Below, one piece after another: positions 32,789 to 44,424 of a stretch of DNA of 64,000 bases. The position numbers and the translations under genes are program-made. The notes under the pieces were generated by a model, which was given only the letters and a program-made list of their open reading frames with translations, did no database searches and was not told the origin of the DNA. Numbering within the stretch: the stretch's first letter is position 1; each line of letters opens with the position of its first letter. Origin of the DNA: Plantago ovata (taxonomy: Eukaryota > Streptophyta > Magnoliopsida > Lamiales > Plantaginaceae); NCBI GenBank assembly GCA_028274465.1, contig CM051456.1:74076753-74140752 (forward strand), given 5' to 3'.

Positions 32789-34320
32789 ACAGGTCAACGT
32801 AATATAATATATGTTTGTTGTTTTACTATTGAGTATCGCTTTCATATTTATATTACACCAGGCATGCAGCATGTCATATCTATATTTCTGTCTGTATTGA
32901 TATTAAACATGTCCCCTCGGATAGATGACCGATCACACAGATAGTGGGAGATATGTGAGTTATCATCTATCTCAAACTCTCCCTAGTCGAGGTTCATCTC
33001 GGATGCAAGGGTCTGAATGAACCAGATGAGACTAGTATGCGTGGAGGTTATACTTGTTGGAGCAAGTGTGAGCCGATCCCACGGCTACGGAACGAATTTT
33101 TGGACAATCAAGAAACGTTCCCATAACTGTGCATAGTTGTTCGATGGAGATTACCGAACAATGGAATTACCCACCGGACACTCCCATCGATGTATACTCT
33201 ACACCGAAGTATCTATGGGAACCGGTAAGTTGTCGAAGTGATGCCAGTCGTCCTTTGGACTTACAGGACTTTATCATCACATTTGTTGCCCCATATCCTT
33301 GGTGGACCCGTCGATGTCAGCTCTAAATAAGCAGTTGACCTAAGACACGATCCAGGATTATGGCTACATACAAGTGGGGATGATAAGTGTTTATGTGAAG
33401 GATTCATCTCTCATGTGTAGCACAGGAGAGTACTGCTAATAGTCTTCATCGTTGTGTTGGTAAAGTCACTGGCCAGTGCATCGATATATTATGATGGTGA
33501 TAAGTATATCTTAGTAACCAAGCAACTCCCTGAGAAGCCCGTGGATGTATTATTGGGATAGACACATCATCGATCCTAGATGCATTCGAGTCAGTCAGAT
33601 AAAGGGACGTTACCATCGTCGCGTTGAGCGCAACAAACTTCGCAACGAAAGGGTTTGCTTTGAGAAATCTCTCAAACGTCCTCATGTATTAATATTGAAA
33701 ATGGAACCGTCTAGGAATTCCATTTTGCCTAGTCTAGGACTTGCTTAATACAATGAGGCCCTATGGGTCACACTATGTGGTGATTCAGCTTATCAGAATA
33801 TCCTTGAAGATGGAATCGCAATTAATTTGGAATTAATTGTGATTGATGGATTATAATTGATTTGGAATTAATTATAATATTTAGTGGCTCAATTAGTGAT
33901 TTGAAATTATTAATTGAATTGGCTTATTAATTGTATTTTATGTAAATACAATTAAAGATTATATTTTAGAAATATAATGGACGTTTGATTTGAAAGGATA
34001 TGTTAATTTAGAATTAACATATGCACATGGGCAAAATCTACTTGGAGTTTGAATTGCCTTAGAACTATAAGTGGGTCCCAAATTTGGGACCCACCTATCT
34101 CCCTTAGGATAGGCGCGCGCGCGCGAGCTGGGGTAGGGGAAGGAGTTCGACTCCTTCCTCTATTAGAAGTCCAAGGGATAAGTTAGATTTTTCTGATTGA
34201 GTTTTAATTTGATTGGGAATGAATCTAGACTTGATATTTGTTTCCTAGTGCGATAAGAATTAGATTCTTATTCCTTTACGAAGTCTAATTGCTTTTGCTT
34301 TAGGCTTCTATTGACTACTA
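32789..34320 (+). mobile_element. Ty1/copia LTR, plus orientation, truncated at both ends
   Basis: Reverse complement of the LTR at 39372-47545. It lacks about 90 bp at the start and stops at TTGACTACTA before the TATA region. It is the natural 3' LTR partner of copy C1 (plus). It meets a minus-oriented LTR piece at 34321, so the first 80 bases (32793 on) and 34324-34404 form an inverted repeat. Confidence 0.75.
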
Positions 34321-34482
34321 TGCTGCATGCCTGGTGTAATATAAATATGAAAGCGATACTCAATAGTAAAACAACAAACATATATTATATTACGTTGACC
34401 TGTGTAATAGTACATATATTCCCTCTATAAGGGTTGCATGCCCTTAATAAGGACTGTCTGTAGGACATATACAATATCAATC
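34321..34482 (-). mobile_element. Ty1/copia 3' LTR fragment of copy C2 (minus)
   Basis: Begins TGCTGCATGCC and ends ACAATATCA against the purine-rich AAGTGGGAG (minus strand) that ends the internal region of C2. Only about 160 bp of the 2.08 kb LTR remain. Confidence 0.75.
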
Positions 34483-37400
34483 TCCCACTTGGACTAGAGC
34501 CAGTCACTTTTATGCCTAATACCCAGATTAGCATAATGTCTTAAGTGGACTTCCACTGATAAGACCTTGGTGAAAGGATCTGCCACGTTGTCCGTGGTAG
34601 AGACACGTTCTATACTAACTTCTCCTCTATCAATAATCTCACGTATAACGTGATATTTTCTAAGTATATGTTTGTTATTGTTTGTAGATCTAGGCTCCCT
34701 AGCTTGAGCGACGGTGCCCGTATTGTCACAATAAATCGTTATTGGACTAGGAGCAGGAACAACCCTCAATTCCTTCAAGAACTCTGAAATCCAGATAGCT
34801 TTTTTCGATGTTTCTGATGCAGCAATGTACTCGACTTCTGTGGATGAGTCAACAACCATGGCTTGCTTAGAACTCTTCCAACAGATAGCTCCTTCGTTCA
34901 ATTTGAATACGTATCCTGTCTGTGACTTAAAGTCATCAGGATCTGATTCAAATCCAGCGTTGACATACCGAGACATCTTTAATTCTGGTTCTCCACCAAA
35001 CACCAAGAACATCTCTTTAGTCCGTCGAAGGTACTTAAGAATGTTCTTACAGCAGTCTAGTGAGGTACTCCTGGATTCTGTTGGTGTCGACAAGTGACAC
35101 TAAGCGCATATGCCACATCGGGCCTTGTGCAATTCATTGCATACATTATAGACCCTACTGCCGAAGCATAGGGCACACGACTCATTGCATTTCTTTCTTC
35201 ATCAGTTTTAGGACTATCCTTAAATGATAAGACAATCCCATGCCTAGCTGGGAGAAAGCCTCTCTTTGAGTCGTCCATCTTATAACGCTTCAATATTTTG
35301 TCGATGTAGGTGGACTGTGTCAATCCTAACATCCTCTTGGATCTATCACTATAGATCTTGATCCCTAGGATGTAGTTCGCTTCACCCAAGTCCTTCATCG
35401 AGAAGGTACTTGATAACCAAACTTTAGTCTCTTATAGCATAGAGACATTGTTTCCCATGATCAAAATGTCATCAACATAGATGATCATGAAAACAACTCC
35501 CTTGTCGCTGTGCCTAGCGTAGACACAGGGATCTTCCTTGCTTCTGATGAAGTCAAACGATTTGATAGCTTCATCAAAGCGGATATTCCAGCTCCTACAG
35601 CAGTTGACCTGGTTTTACTAATAAAACCTTCCAGCTGTACCATATAGACCTCTTCCTCAAGGTTGCCATTGAGGAAGATAGTCTTTACATCCATATGCCA
35701 GATCTCATAATCATAGTAGGCAGCTATCGCAAGTAGAATTTGAATGGACTTCAATTTTGCTACTGGTGAAAAGGTTTCATCCTAATCGATGCCATACCTT
35801 TGCGTGTAGCCTTTCGCCACAAGTCTAGCCTTGTGCGTTTGTACCTTGCCATCGACATCTGTCTTTCGTTTAAAGACCCATTTGCACCCAATAGGTCTAA
35901 CCCCATGGGGCAAGTCTACCAAGTTCCACACTTGGTTCTCGTACATGGAGTCCATTTCCAATTCCATGGCCTCTTGCCATTTGTCTGAGTCAATATCAAT
36001 TATTGCCTCTTTGTAGGTCTCGGGATCTTCCCGATCTGATAAGCCGACATCAAGTTCACTGATGTCTTCTATCATAAGGCTTTGCTTCTGAGGTCCTTTT
36101 AGGATCCTCTTCGACCTACGGAGCTCGACTGGTTCTGGTGCTTTTCTTTTCTGGCTTCGTGTAACACGAACATTATGAGTGGGCACTGATGCAGCTGGTC
36201 GCACCCCGCGACCCTGTTCCCTTGCGGGAGGCTGCTCTTGTGCAACTTGTTGCACAGGTTGGTTGACAACGGGTTCTGTTGGTGTGGTTTCAACTCATGT
36301 TCGCGCGTGTCAAAGTCTTGAATTTCTTCAAGTTCAATCATGTCATCTAACCTCTCTTCTTCGAGGTATTCTGCTTCTAAAAACTTGATGTTTCTAGATA
36401 CTATCACCTTGTGATCTTCAGCATGATAGAATTTATAGCCTCTCGTCTGACGAGGATAGCCTATGAAATATACTTTGACACCCTTGGCATCTAACTTATC
36501 AGTGAGCATCAGTTTGACTATCGCAGGACAGCCCCAAGGTCTAAGATAGCCCAGTGAGGGCTTCTTTCCCTTCCATAACTCATAAGGAGTTTTCACTGAT
36601 TTAGATGGTACACGGTTCAGAATGTAGATTGCAGTTTGTAGTGCATATCCCTACAGATATTTTGGAAGAGTCGAGAATCCAATCATTGATCTCACCATGT
36701 CTAACAGGGTTCGATTCCTTCTCTCAGACACACTATTTAATTGTGGTGTTCCAGGAGGAGTCCATTGCGACTGAATTCCATTTTCCTTCAAGTAGTCGAT
36801 AAATTCTTCACTAAGGTATTCACCTCCTCGATCTGATCGAAGAGTCACTATCCTTAGGTTCAATTCATTCTCGACCTCATTCCTAAACTCCTTGAATTTT
36901 CCAAAGGTCTCGGATTTATTCTTCATAAGATAAATATATCCATACCTTGAGAAATCGTCAGTAAAGGTAACGAAGTAAGGATAACCTCCACGCGCATGGA
37001 CTTTAAAACGTCCACATACATCGGTATGTATGAGCTCTAAGCAGCGAGTGGCACGAACACCTTGTCCAACAAAAGGTTTGTTCGTCATCTTACCCTTAAC
37101 ACATGATTCGCATGTACCATATGGTTCAATATCAAATGGTTCTAAGTAGTCCAACTTCCTTAGTCTTTGAATCCGTATTTCATTGATATGGCCTAGCCGA
37201 CAATGCCATAGATAAGATGGATTATTCTTCCTACTTGAAGACGGTTGTTTGTTATGTATTTGAAATAAAGGTAGACTACTTTGCAAAATATATAAACCAT
37301 TCACTAAGCGAGTTTTTCCATAATACTGATCATTCAATGAAAAATAACAAGTATTATTCGCTAATCAAAAGGAAAACCCCATATTGTCTAACAATGGAAT

Positions 37401-38406
37401 GGAAATAATATTTCTGACAATGGATGGAACAAAATAAACGTTATCAAGTTCTAAACATTGTCCCGAAGGTAAATCAATCTTGCAGTGTCCAACGCGTTTG
37501 GCTTCAACTGGATTGCCGTTCCCAACATGCAAGTCGATTTCACCTTGCTTGACTAGCCTGTGATCAATTAGCCCCTGCACATTATTACAAATGTGTGAGC
37601 CACAGGCTGTATCTAATACCCAACCATTGGAGTCAAACGTAGTCATGTTCATTTCAATAACAAACATACATGATCTAGAAGCCGGCGGCTTCTTAGCTTG
37701 ATCTGCCCTCAGCTTAGGGCAATCTTTCTTCCAATGTCCTTTCTGCTTACAGAAAAGACATTCATCTGTGCGTACCGTTCCGCTTCTCTTGATCTTCCTT
37801 TTCTGGTTCAGACGCTTAGGCTTATCACTCGAAGTGTTAGCCTTGGCTCCCGACTTTCCCTTACCCTTAGCACCTTTGTTTCTCGAGTTTGGATTAGACG
37901 GTTGTCCAACAAACATGATCGACTTTTCCTTCTTAGGAAGAGTTTGATCATATGTCTTCAGCAGATTATGAAGTTCGGGCAGTGTTACGTCCTTCGCATT
38001 CATCGTGTAGTTAATGATGAACTGCGAATACGAACTCGGCAATGATTGAAGGACAAAGATCACCATGATCTTGTTCTCTAGCTTAAAACCGGCATCGGCA
38101 AGCTTTTCAAAGAGACCAATCATTTTGAGAACATGTTCAGACATGTTCCCTCCTTCATTGAGCTTGCATCTGTGTATCTCTTTGATCAAATCAAATTCAA
38201 TACTTCTAGCTGTCGTCTTAAAGAGCGACTCAAGATGCTTCAGCATCTCATACGGCAACATGCTTTCATGTTGCCTCTGCAGCTCATTGCTCATTGCCGC
38301 CAGCATAATAAAGCACCCTATGTAAAGCATCTCAGAAATACATACATATATATATTTATGTACTTATATTGGTTGGGGCTTGTCGCTTGAGGGTTGTTAT
38401 CAGTCA
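34483..38406 (-). pseudogene. Ty1/copia gag-pol, copy C2 (minus), nearly complete but broken
   Basis: Read leftwards: an initial MTDNNPQATSPN (38406) cut by an AT-rich stretch, then UBN2-type gag (MLAAMSNELQRQ...EGGNMSEHVLKMIG...LQSLPSSYSQF), knuckle CLFCKQKGHWKKDC, protease WVLDTACGSHIC, and pre-integrase and integrase (HCRLGHINEIR, FTDDFSRYGY, LRSDRGGEYL). Reverse transcriptase (QMDVKT-type region read as HMDVKTIFLNG; YVDD region near 35470) and RNase H (STEVEYIAASE, DNTGTVAQAREP, NNNKHILRKYH) follow. Lesions: loss of the gag N-terminus, a deletion in the integrase-RT linker near 36295, a TAG where C1 has TAT near 35780, a roughly 45-bp deletion in reverse transcriptase near 35600, and frame changes. 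It supplies the RNase H that copy C1 lacks. Confidence 0.9.
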
Positions 38407-38590
38407 TCTACAAACAAATAAGGGCTCCGCCTACCCATCATGCATGAGCGGTCTACACGTAATGGATGCCACCTATCCATTCTAGTTCTAAACGCGGTCA
38501 AGCACATAATGGGTGCCGCCTACCCATACATAAAATATGCGGTCCGACATATAAGAGGGCGCCGCCTACCCTCGCATGCATAGCGGTCGA
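38405..38590 (-). repeat. Four diverged tandem repeats in the copia leader
   Basis: On the minus strand the motif ACCGC...GGGTAGGCGGC(A/G)CCC recurs four times at 45-55 bp spacing. No coding role is evident. Confidence 0.75.
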
Positions 38591-39133
38591 ACGGAAAGTA
38601 AAATACTTGGTATTTAAACATGCATTGTCAAACAATAGCATATCGAGCAAACAAAACAAGTAGTAGCCTATGTGGATGCCAAATGACTTCATAATTTCAT
38701 TATGAAAATTATAATCCCATACTTATAATCTCTATGAAATAATTGAAAATTTGGACTAGATTGAAAAATCGAAAATTCTATTGACCAAGTAGCAATTTTC
38801 GAAAACCCGAAGGACTCAATTGTAATTTTGAAACCTTGAAGGTGTTAAATCTAAAATTCAAAAGTAGAAGGACTAATTTGCAATAAACAATAAATTGATA
38901 AATTATAAATAAGCCCTTTAACTTTATACTAATTAAATTTAACCCCTCTAGTTAAAAACAATTACAATTAAATCATATTTATATTCCAAATATAAAATTC
39001 AATCCTCAAAATTTTCAAAAATTCGATTTTGGGTCCAACCCGAAAAATTTATATATATTAAAATATGGGGACTAGGACCTAGTCCCGTCCCCTACCGTGC
39101 CTGCGCCGAGCGCCTGAGCCCGCAGGTACGGGT

Positions 39134-39159
39134 GCCGCAGGCGCCCGGGCGCCTGCGGC
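39134..39159. repeat. Perfect 26-bp GC palindrome in the copia leader
   Basis: Arms GCCGCAGGCGCCC and GGGCGCCTGCGGC with no spacer, inside a GC-rich island (about 39090-39178) surrounded by AT-rich DNA. An (AT)n tract follows at about 39181-39206. It lies between the primer site and gag of copy C2. Confidence 0.9.
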
Positions 39160-39356
39160 TGCAGGCGCGGGGCGGCCGGTCAATATATATATATATATAT
39201 ATATATTTTATAATTTTTTTTTTTGAAAAATTATAAATTCTAAATTTATATAAAAAAACAAAACTTTTGAAAATCGAATTAATCATAGAATCAATTGCAT
39301 CCACATAAACTACAAAAGCATACAAGATATATACGTATATACGTAATCAATTAACC

Positions 39357-39370
39357 TCGCTCTGATACCA
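39357..39370 (-). other. Copia primer-binding site (initiator tRNA-Met type)
   Basis: Minus strand reads TGGTATCAGAGCGAGG immediately after the LTR end ...TTCTTACA, the standard plant copia primer site. It fixes 39372-47545 as the 5' LTR of copy C2. Confidence 0.9.
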
Positions 39371-39591
39371 CTGTAAGAAAATACGGTCAGAGTTACCCCT
39401 AGGGTACGCAGCGGAATTTTAAAAATTTTCTTAACATACAGGTTAATTGATTATGTATATGCCGTATATATGTAAACACGTCAATTAGAAGACTAACCTT
39501 ACTTCCAAAGCAGCTTCCAAGTCTTCGTAATAATCCGATGTATCTTTTCCTTCGTCGAAGTCGAAGATATCTGCAATACTCTGATTATCTG

Positions 39592-40843
39592 TGATGAATG
39601 TGTATTTTACACTTTCATTTGAGTCTTTTTCACCTATTTTAGCTATCCTCTATGTTAATTTAGCTACATTTTAGTGCATTTTATTAGAATAGTGTCACGT
39701 TTCCCTTTAGTTTTTATTTTACAGGTTTTGGTTGAAAAACGAGGTTTTTCGGGCAATTATATTGAAGTTGAAAAGGAATTGGTGTTCCAGAAGCCTAATT
39801 GGAGTATCTGAAAGATTCCGGATAGGATTTGAAGTCTAGGGTCGAATCTGGAGGCTAGAAGGTCACTAGAAGTCAGAAACCGAGTCCGAAAAGGGGAAGA
39901 AATCCAAAAACGCGTCGAAAACGCGTTTTAGGCCGAAAAAACCTCCTGGGCGAATCGCCCGGGACATGGGGCGAATCGCCCCACACCAGGCGAGTCGCCG
40001 GGTGTGTGGGGCCCTTCGCCCCACACAATTCGAAGCCTATATATAGTTGCTCAGTTTTTCTGCGTTTTTCATACTTTTCCAGACCTTTTCTCTCACCTTT
40101 CTCTGTAGTTTTAGGTAGGAATTCCCCAGAGCCTGTTCTGGGGGTTCTAAGCTTAGGAGATACTTTTTCTTAGCAGTTTGGAGCTTGTAAGATCGCGATT
40201 TTTCGGAGACTGACAACCTTCGGTACATTGTATCTTACAGTTTTTCTACTTATTTTTATATATCTTTCAACATGTTTTCTTCTATGATTTCTGTTGATTG
40301 CATGACAACTATGAGTAGCTAAACTTCTCGTTGGTGATAGTATGTGAATTCTTAGCGAAGGGTTGATAATTATGCTAATGGCTATATCGCGCATTATACT
40401 CTGAGTTATTGCTTTATTTCTTTGATCTATCTAAATCTCTATCTTCGTATTGTTGATTAATTATCGCACACAATTGGACAATTCATTGGTCTTCGACCTA
40501 TCTAAATCTATATCTTCGTAGTGTTTGATAATTACAACTGGACAATTCATTGATCAAAGATCTCTATGCAAAACCGAGGAATTTATGCATGATTATTAAC
40601 CCGTTATGCTTTGAAGGACCATACTATCACCAATCTCCATTATCTGTTAAGAAAAACCTTTGCTAAGCCGTCTGCTGTTTTATATTCTAAATTAGATTAG
40701 ATAAAGCTAGTTATAATCCTTAGAGATCGACACTCGAGGTTATTCTACTACTACACTACGGTTTTCGTTGTAGTTGTGAATTGCCTTTGGCTAAATACAA
40801 ATTTATTTGATTGCTTTGGACCCGACATCCAACGCGTTCGTCA
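39592..40843 (+). repeat. 5' LTR of the complete Athila-like element
   Basis: 1,252 bp, TGATGAATG...GTTCGTCA. Palindromes of GGGGCGAATCGCCCC type at about 39945-40023, TATA CCTATATATAG at 40036-40046. It differs from the 3' LTR at few positions. Confidence 0.9.
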
Positions 40844-40846
40844 AAT

Positions 40847-40864
40847 TGGCGCCGTTGCCGGGGA
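40847..40864 (+). other. Primer-binding site, tRNA-Asp type
   Basis: TGGCGCCGTTGCCGGGGA, three bases after the LTR. Confidence 0.9.
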
Positions 40865-40998
40865 CTATACTCATTGTTTCTGTTTAATTTGTTTATATTT
40901 TCAGCATTCAATTCCTAGTTCTAGTATTTTTTAGTTTTCCTATTTAATCTCTCTTTGATACTCCTTTCCTAGCTTGTCACCGATATTCAGGTTTTGTG

Positions 40999-42771
40999 AT
41001 GGCTCGCCCACTTTTGAAATCATGGGTTCAACCCAACAAAGCACTGATGAGAGGTCCGACTATTGTTCTTTCTGCTGCAACTCGAGATTTGGAAATCAAA
41101 AGTTGCATGTTCCAGCAACTCCCGAGGTTCTATGGGTTGGCTAGGGAAGATTTTATGGGATACCTGAATGATATTGACGATTTTATCAACAATCTTCCAA
41201 GGCCCGGAGCAGGGAGAACGGACGATGAGCTGAGGATGAAGGTTTTTGCTATGGGGCTTGGTGATAAAGCCAAGGCATGGTTAGGCTCTCTGGAAGCCGG
41301 ATCACTAGACACCTGGGACAAGGTGTATTCTTCTTTTATGGAGAAATACTTTCCTCACACATTGACTACCGCGCTTAAGGCGCAAATCACTGGATTCAAA
41401 CAGGACTATGATGAGACCATCTACACCGCTTTCGAGAGGTTCAAGGACCTCATGAACAAGTGTCCACACCATGGTTTTGAGCTTCCTGATCTTGTCCAGC
41501 ACTTCTACAATGGACTCACATATGAGAGTCAACAGGTGGTGGATTTCGATTGCCGTGGTACTATCTGGGAAGAGACCGCCGAGGATGTGTGGGCGTGTTT
41601 CGAAAGGCTTGCTAAAGGATCTTAGTCCAAGGATCCAAGAGCAATGGTTAGGAGGCGTGGACCTGAGGCTCCACCAAACCAGGAGATCCCAATGCATGAA
41701 GTGAATGGTGTGAGTGGCGATAGGTTCGAAGGTTTCGCCAATCAGATGAGGCAAGCTCTAAGTGGCCTAATCGGAACATCTCTCTCCAACGAGGTATGTA
41801 GGGTGTGCAAGAATTATGGGCATGGGGCTCATATGTGTAGATCAGATCTAGCACGAGAAGATGTTCACTGGGGAAACCGTAGTAATCCTACTCCTAAGGT
41901 CGAAGCATCTACATCCAAGTCAGCAACTCTCTTGGATAATTTACAAAAATTGGTGGATTTCACCTGAGTGTTTTTGAAGAGATACGAGGAGGACTCGGCA
42001 AAGATCAATGCTCGTCTGGATCAATTGGAAGCTAGAGCTAGTAGAGAGCAGAGGAAGTTACATAGCAGCACTGAGCGGTCCATGTCGATCAACTTGGTGG
42101 GAGATCTTCCAGTAGAAATCACCATTAAGCAAGTTGCTGCGTGCGAGTGTGGTGCAAAAGACGAGCCTCCATTGGCCAAGGAGGAAGATAAAGATCTGGG
42201 AGTCAACGTAAGTGATGAAGGACCTAAGGATCCTGAACCAATTCCTGATAGCTTTGATGTTAAGGTTGGGATTGGTAGTCTCGATGACGTCCGTGCTACA
42301 CTAGATACGGGATCTTACTCGAATGTGCTACCCATGAATGTGTTTGAGAAGAGTGGCCTTGGAGAGCTTTCGAAGCATAAGGCCAGTGTGCAACTAGCGG
42401 ATGGATCCTTTGTGAGACCCGAAGGCGTTGTGAAGAACGTATTGGTTAAGATTGGTGAAGCTTCTGTGTACACCAATTTTGTAGTTATGCCGGCGTCTAC
42501 ACCTGGGATGGGGGATGTTGTTCTCTTGGGACGAACGTTCTTGACCAAACTACGCTCCGTGATAGACATCTACCGAAGGACTTGAACCATTGAGGTGGAT
42601 GGCAAGCGACATGTGTTGCGAGCCATATCTAATCCACCTGATCACTTCAATACTTCTCGCACCATTAACTATTGTGGTCTTGCTGTCTATGTTCATTCTT
42701 ATTCACAGGTTCGTGGCATGAGGAGAAGATCCATGAAGGGGAAGTCTAGTACCCTCAAGAAGAAGAGCTAG
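40999..42771 (+). pseudogene. Athila-like gag-protease with lesions
   Basis: The ATG at 40999 (MARPLLKSW) lies downstream of the usual start; the N-terminal 60 residues seen at 8514 and 59463 are missing. Gag domain, knuckle CRVCKNYGHGAHMC (about 41805) and aspartic protease DTGSYSNV (about 42306) with LLGRTFLTK are present. In-frame stops: TAG at 41623-41625 (CAG in the paralogue), TGA at 41965-41967, TGA at 42583-42585 (TGC in the paralogue). A Gly/Arg-rich segment present in the 57280 copy is shortened after the knuckle. It ends with a basic KGKSSTLKKKS tail. The protein would package the RNA of this family if translated. Confidence 0.9.
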
Positions 42772-42815
42772 GCGCAAGAAGGAGTCGAGTCAAAGACTAT
42801 AAACAATGGCGCTAT

Positions 42816-42831
42816 CCGGGAGGCAACCCGG
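42816..42831 (+). repeat. Hairpin CCGGGAGGCAACCCGG just after gag-protease
   Basis: Perfect CCGGG/CCCGG stem with a 6-base loop, 45 bases after the stop codon. The same word occurs inverted at 57220-57235 at the same distance from the stop of the intact gag, and is degenerate near 61668. Confidence 0.8.
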
Positions 42832-44424
42832 AGTTTTTATCGCTTTTTTACCGCTTTATTGCATGCATATCATTGTGTTTTATTTTATATTTTCGTACGT
42901 TTTTGGTTTCTCACGAGTTTCTTTGAGTACTATAGTTACAGGTACAAGTTTAGCTCTCACCTTAAATCCACTTTCGACGTTCGGGACGAGCGACGACCTT
43001 CAGGTTTGGGGGGGGGGGGTTATCGCTGGGTATTCGTATACTTGTTTTGCTTATGATTACTCGTGAAACCTTTTGTTTGCATTTGCATTTGCACGTTTAC
43101 CGCTTTCTTAGTTTTTAGGTTGCATTCACTACATTCATCCTAGGATAGTCTTGCATGTTTTATATGGAGTTTATTGTCAAATTTTTTGAACTTTTTTATT
43201 GGGTAGATCAGCTAATTATGCCATTAATCATATTCTTCATCTCTATGAATTTGTTTGAGGTTTTTCTCGCTTGGCTTGTCACATTTATGTATTGTACTTA
43301 GTTAAGTTTGGTAGTCTCGTCATCACTTAGTGGTGTTTTCTCTACTGCGGTTCACGAAGGCCTTTATAATAGGATGATGCATGTTAGGGTCTTATGGTTG
43401 TTTTCCCGAGTAATTATGTACCTAAGAGGCAACAAGTCTTCACCTTGCTTTGAGATTGCTAAATGCCTAGGAAGGAGGTAGTGTGAGGTTGTGTGATCCT
43501 TTGTTTGCGACCTATTCTTCCGAATAGGTTTGAGGAGGGGGTTACACTATCATTAGACTTGTTTTCGTTTTTCATTTCTGTGTTGTGAGTTTATTTTTCC
43601 TTTCTCGTAAATTTTGTACTCCAACCTATTCTTTCGAATAGGTTTGGGGAAGTCGTTTGTGAGTCATTTTGTTTACTTTTCGTTGTGCTACTGCTGGCTA
43701 AAAAAAATCAGAAAAAAAGAGAAAAAGAAAAATTCCAGGAAAAAGGAAAAAAACTGAAAAAGAAAAAAAAAAGAAAAAAAGAAAAGACCCCAAAAGAGCA
43801 AAGAAGGGTCCAAAAAAAGCCAAATAGCAGTTTAGCAAAGTATTGTGTCTCAATTTCCAATTCTTGTAATGTTCGTAATCGTGTTGTAATTTTCTATCTT
43901 TTCTTTTGATTTTGAGTGTCATCTGTTCTAGACCACCCTCGTCCTTCAGGAAGTGGTGAATAATTTATGGCTTCACTTGAGAGATGGGTAGAATAGGGGA
44001 GTGTTATCTTTTATAGGGAACCCTCCTTCATTTGATGAGAGCCAGTACTGGTTCGACCTCTTTGAGGAAAAGTCTTAACTTGGTGAACAGTAGTAAGTCC
44101 TCAGTTTCATAGGCACGGGACAACCATTCGTATCTTAACATGTTTCATTACGTCGTCACTGACTAGGTCCAGGTAGAGAATGTTACGAGAGACTATCTTG
44201 TCTTGACATAAGTGCTTATGTGGATGTGTATGAGTCAATCGAGGCATTCTTCAACCTATATTCATGTTTTGATTTATATGGTTCTTGTTTGTATGTTTTT
44301 TGATAGATTCATTAGATTAGTTCATTTTATTTGGCATGAGACTCCATTTTTGTGTTGCATTGTTTTTTGCATTAGAGTCTAGCTTAGTTCCTTGAGGACA
44401 AGCAAAGGTTCGGTTTGGGGAGTT
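42832..44424 (+). other. Non-coding internal region of the complete Athila-like element
   Basis: Contains a G10-like run near 43008, two hairpins with CCTATTC/GAATAGG arms (near 43510 and 43622), an A-rich tract (43700-43800) with GACCC...GGGTC, and a purine tract before the 3' LTR. It has no supported ORF; the Lys-rich and Phe-rich frames are artefacts of the A tract. Confidence 0.7.
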
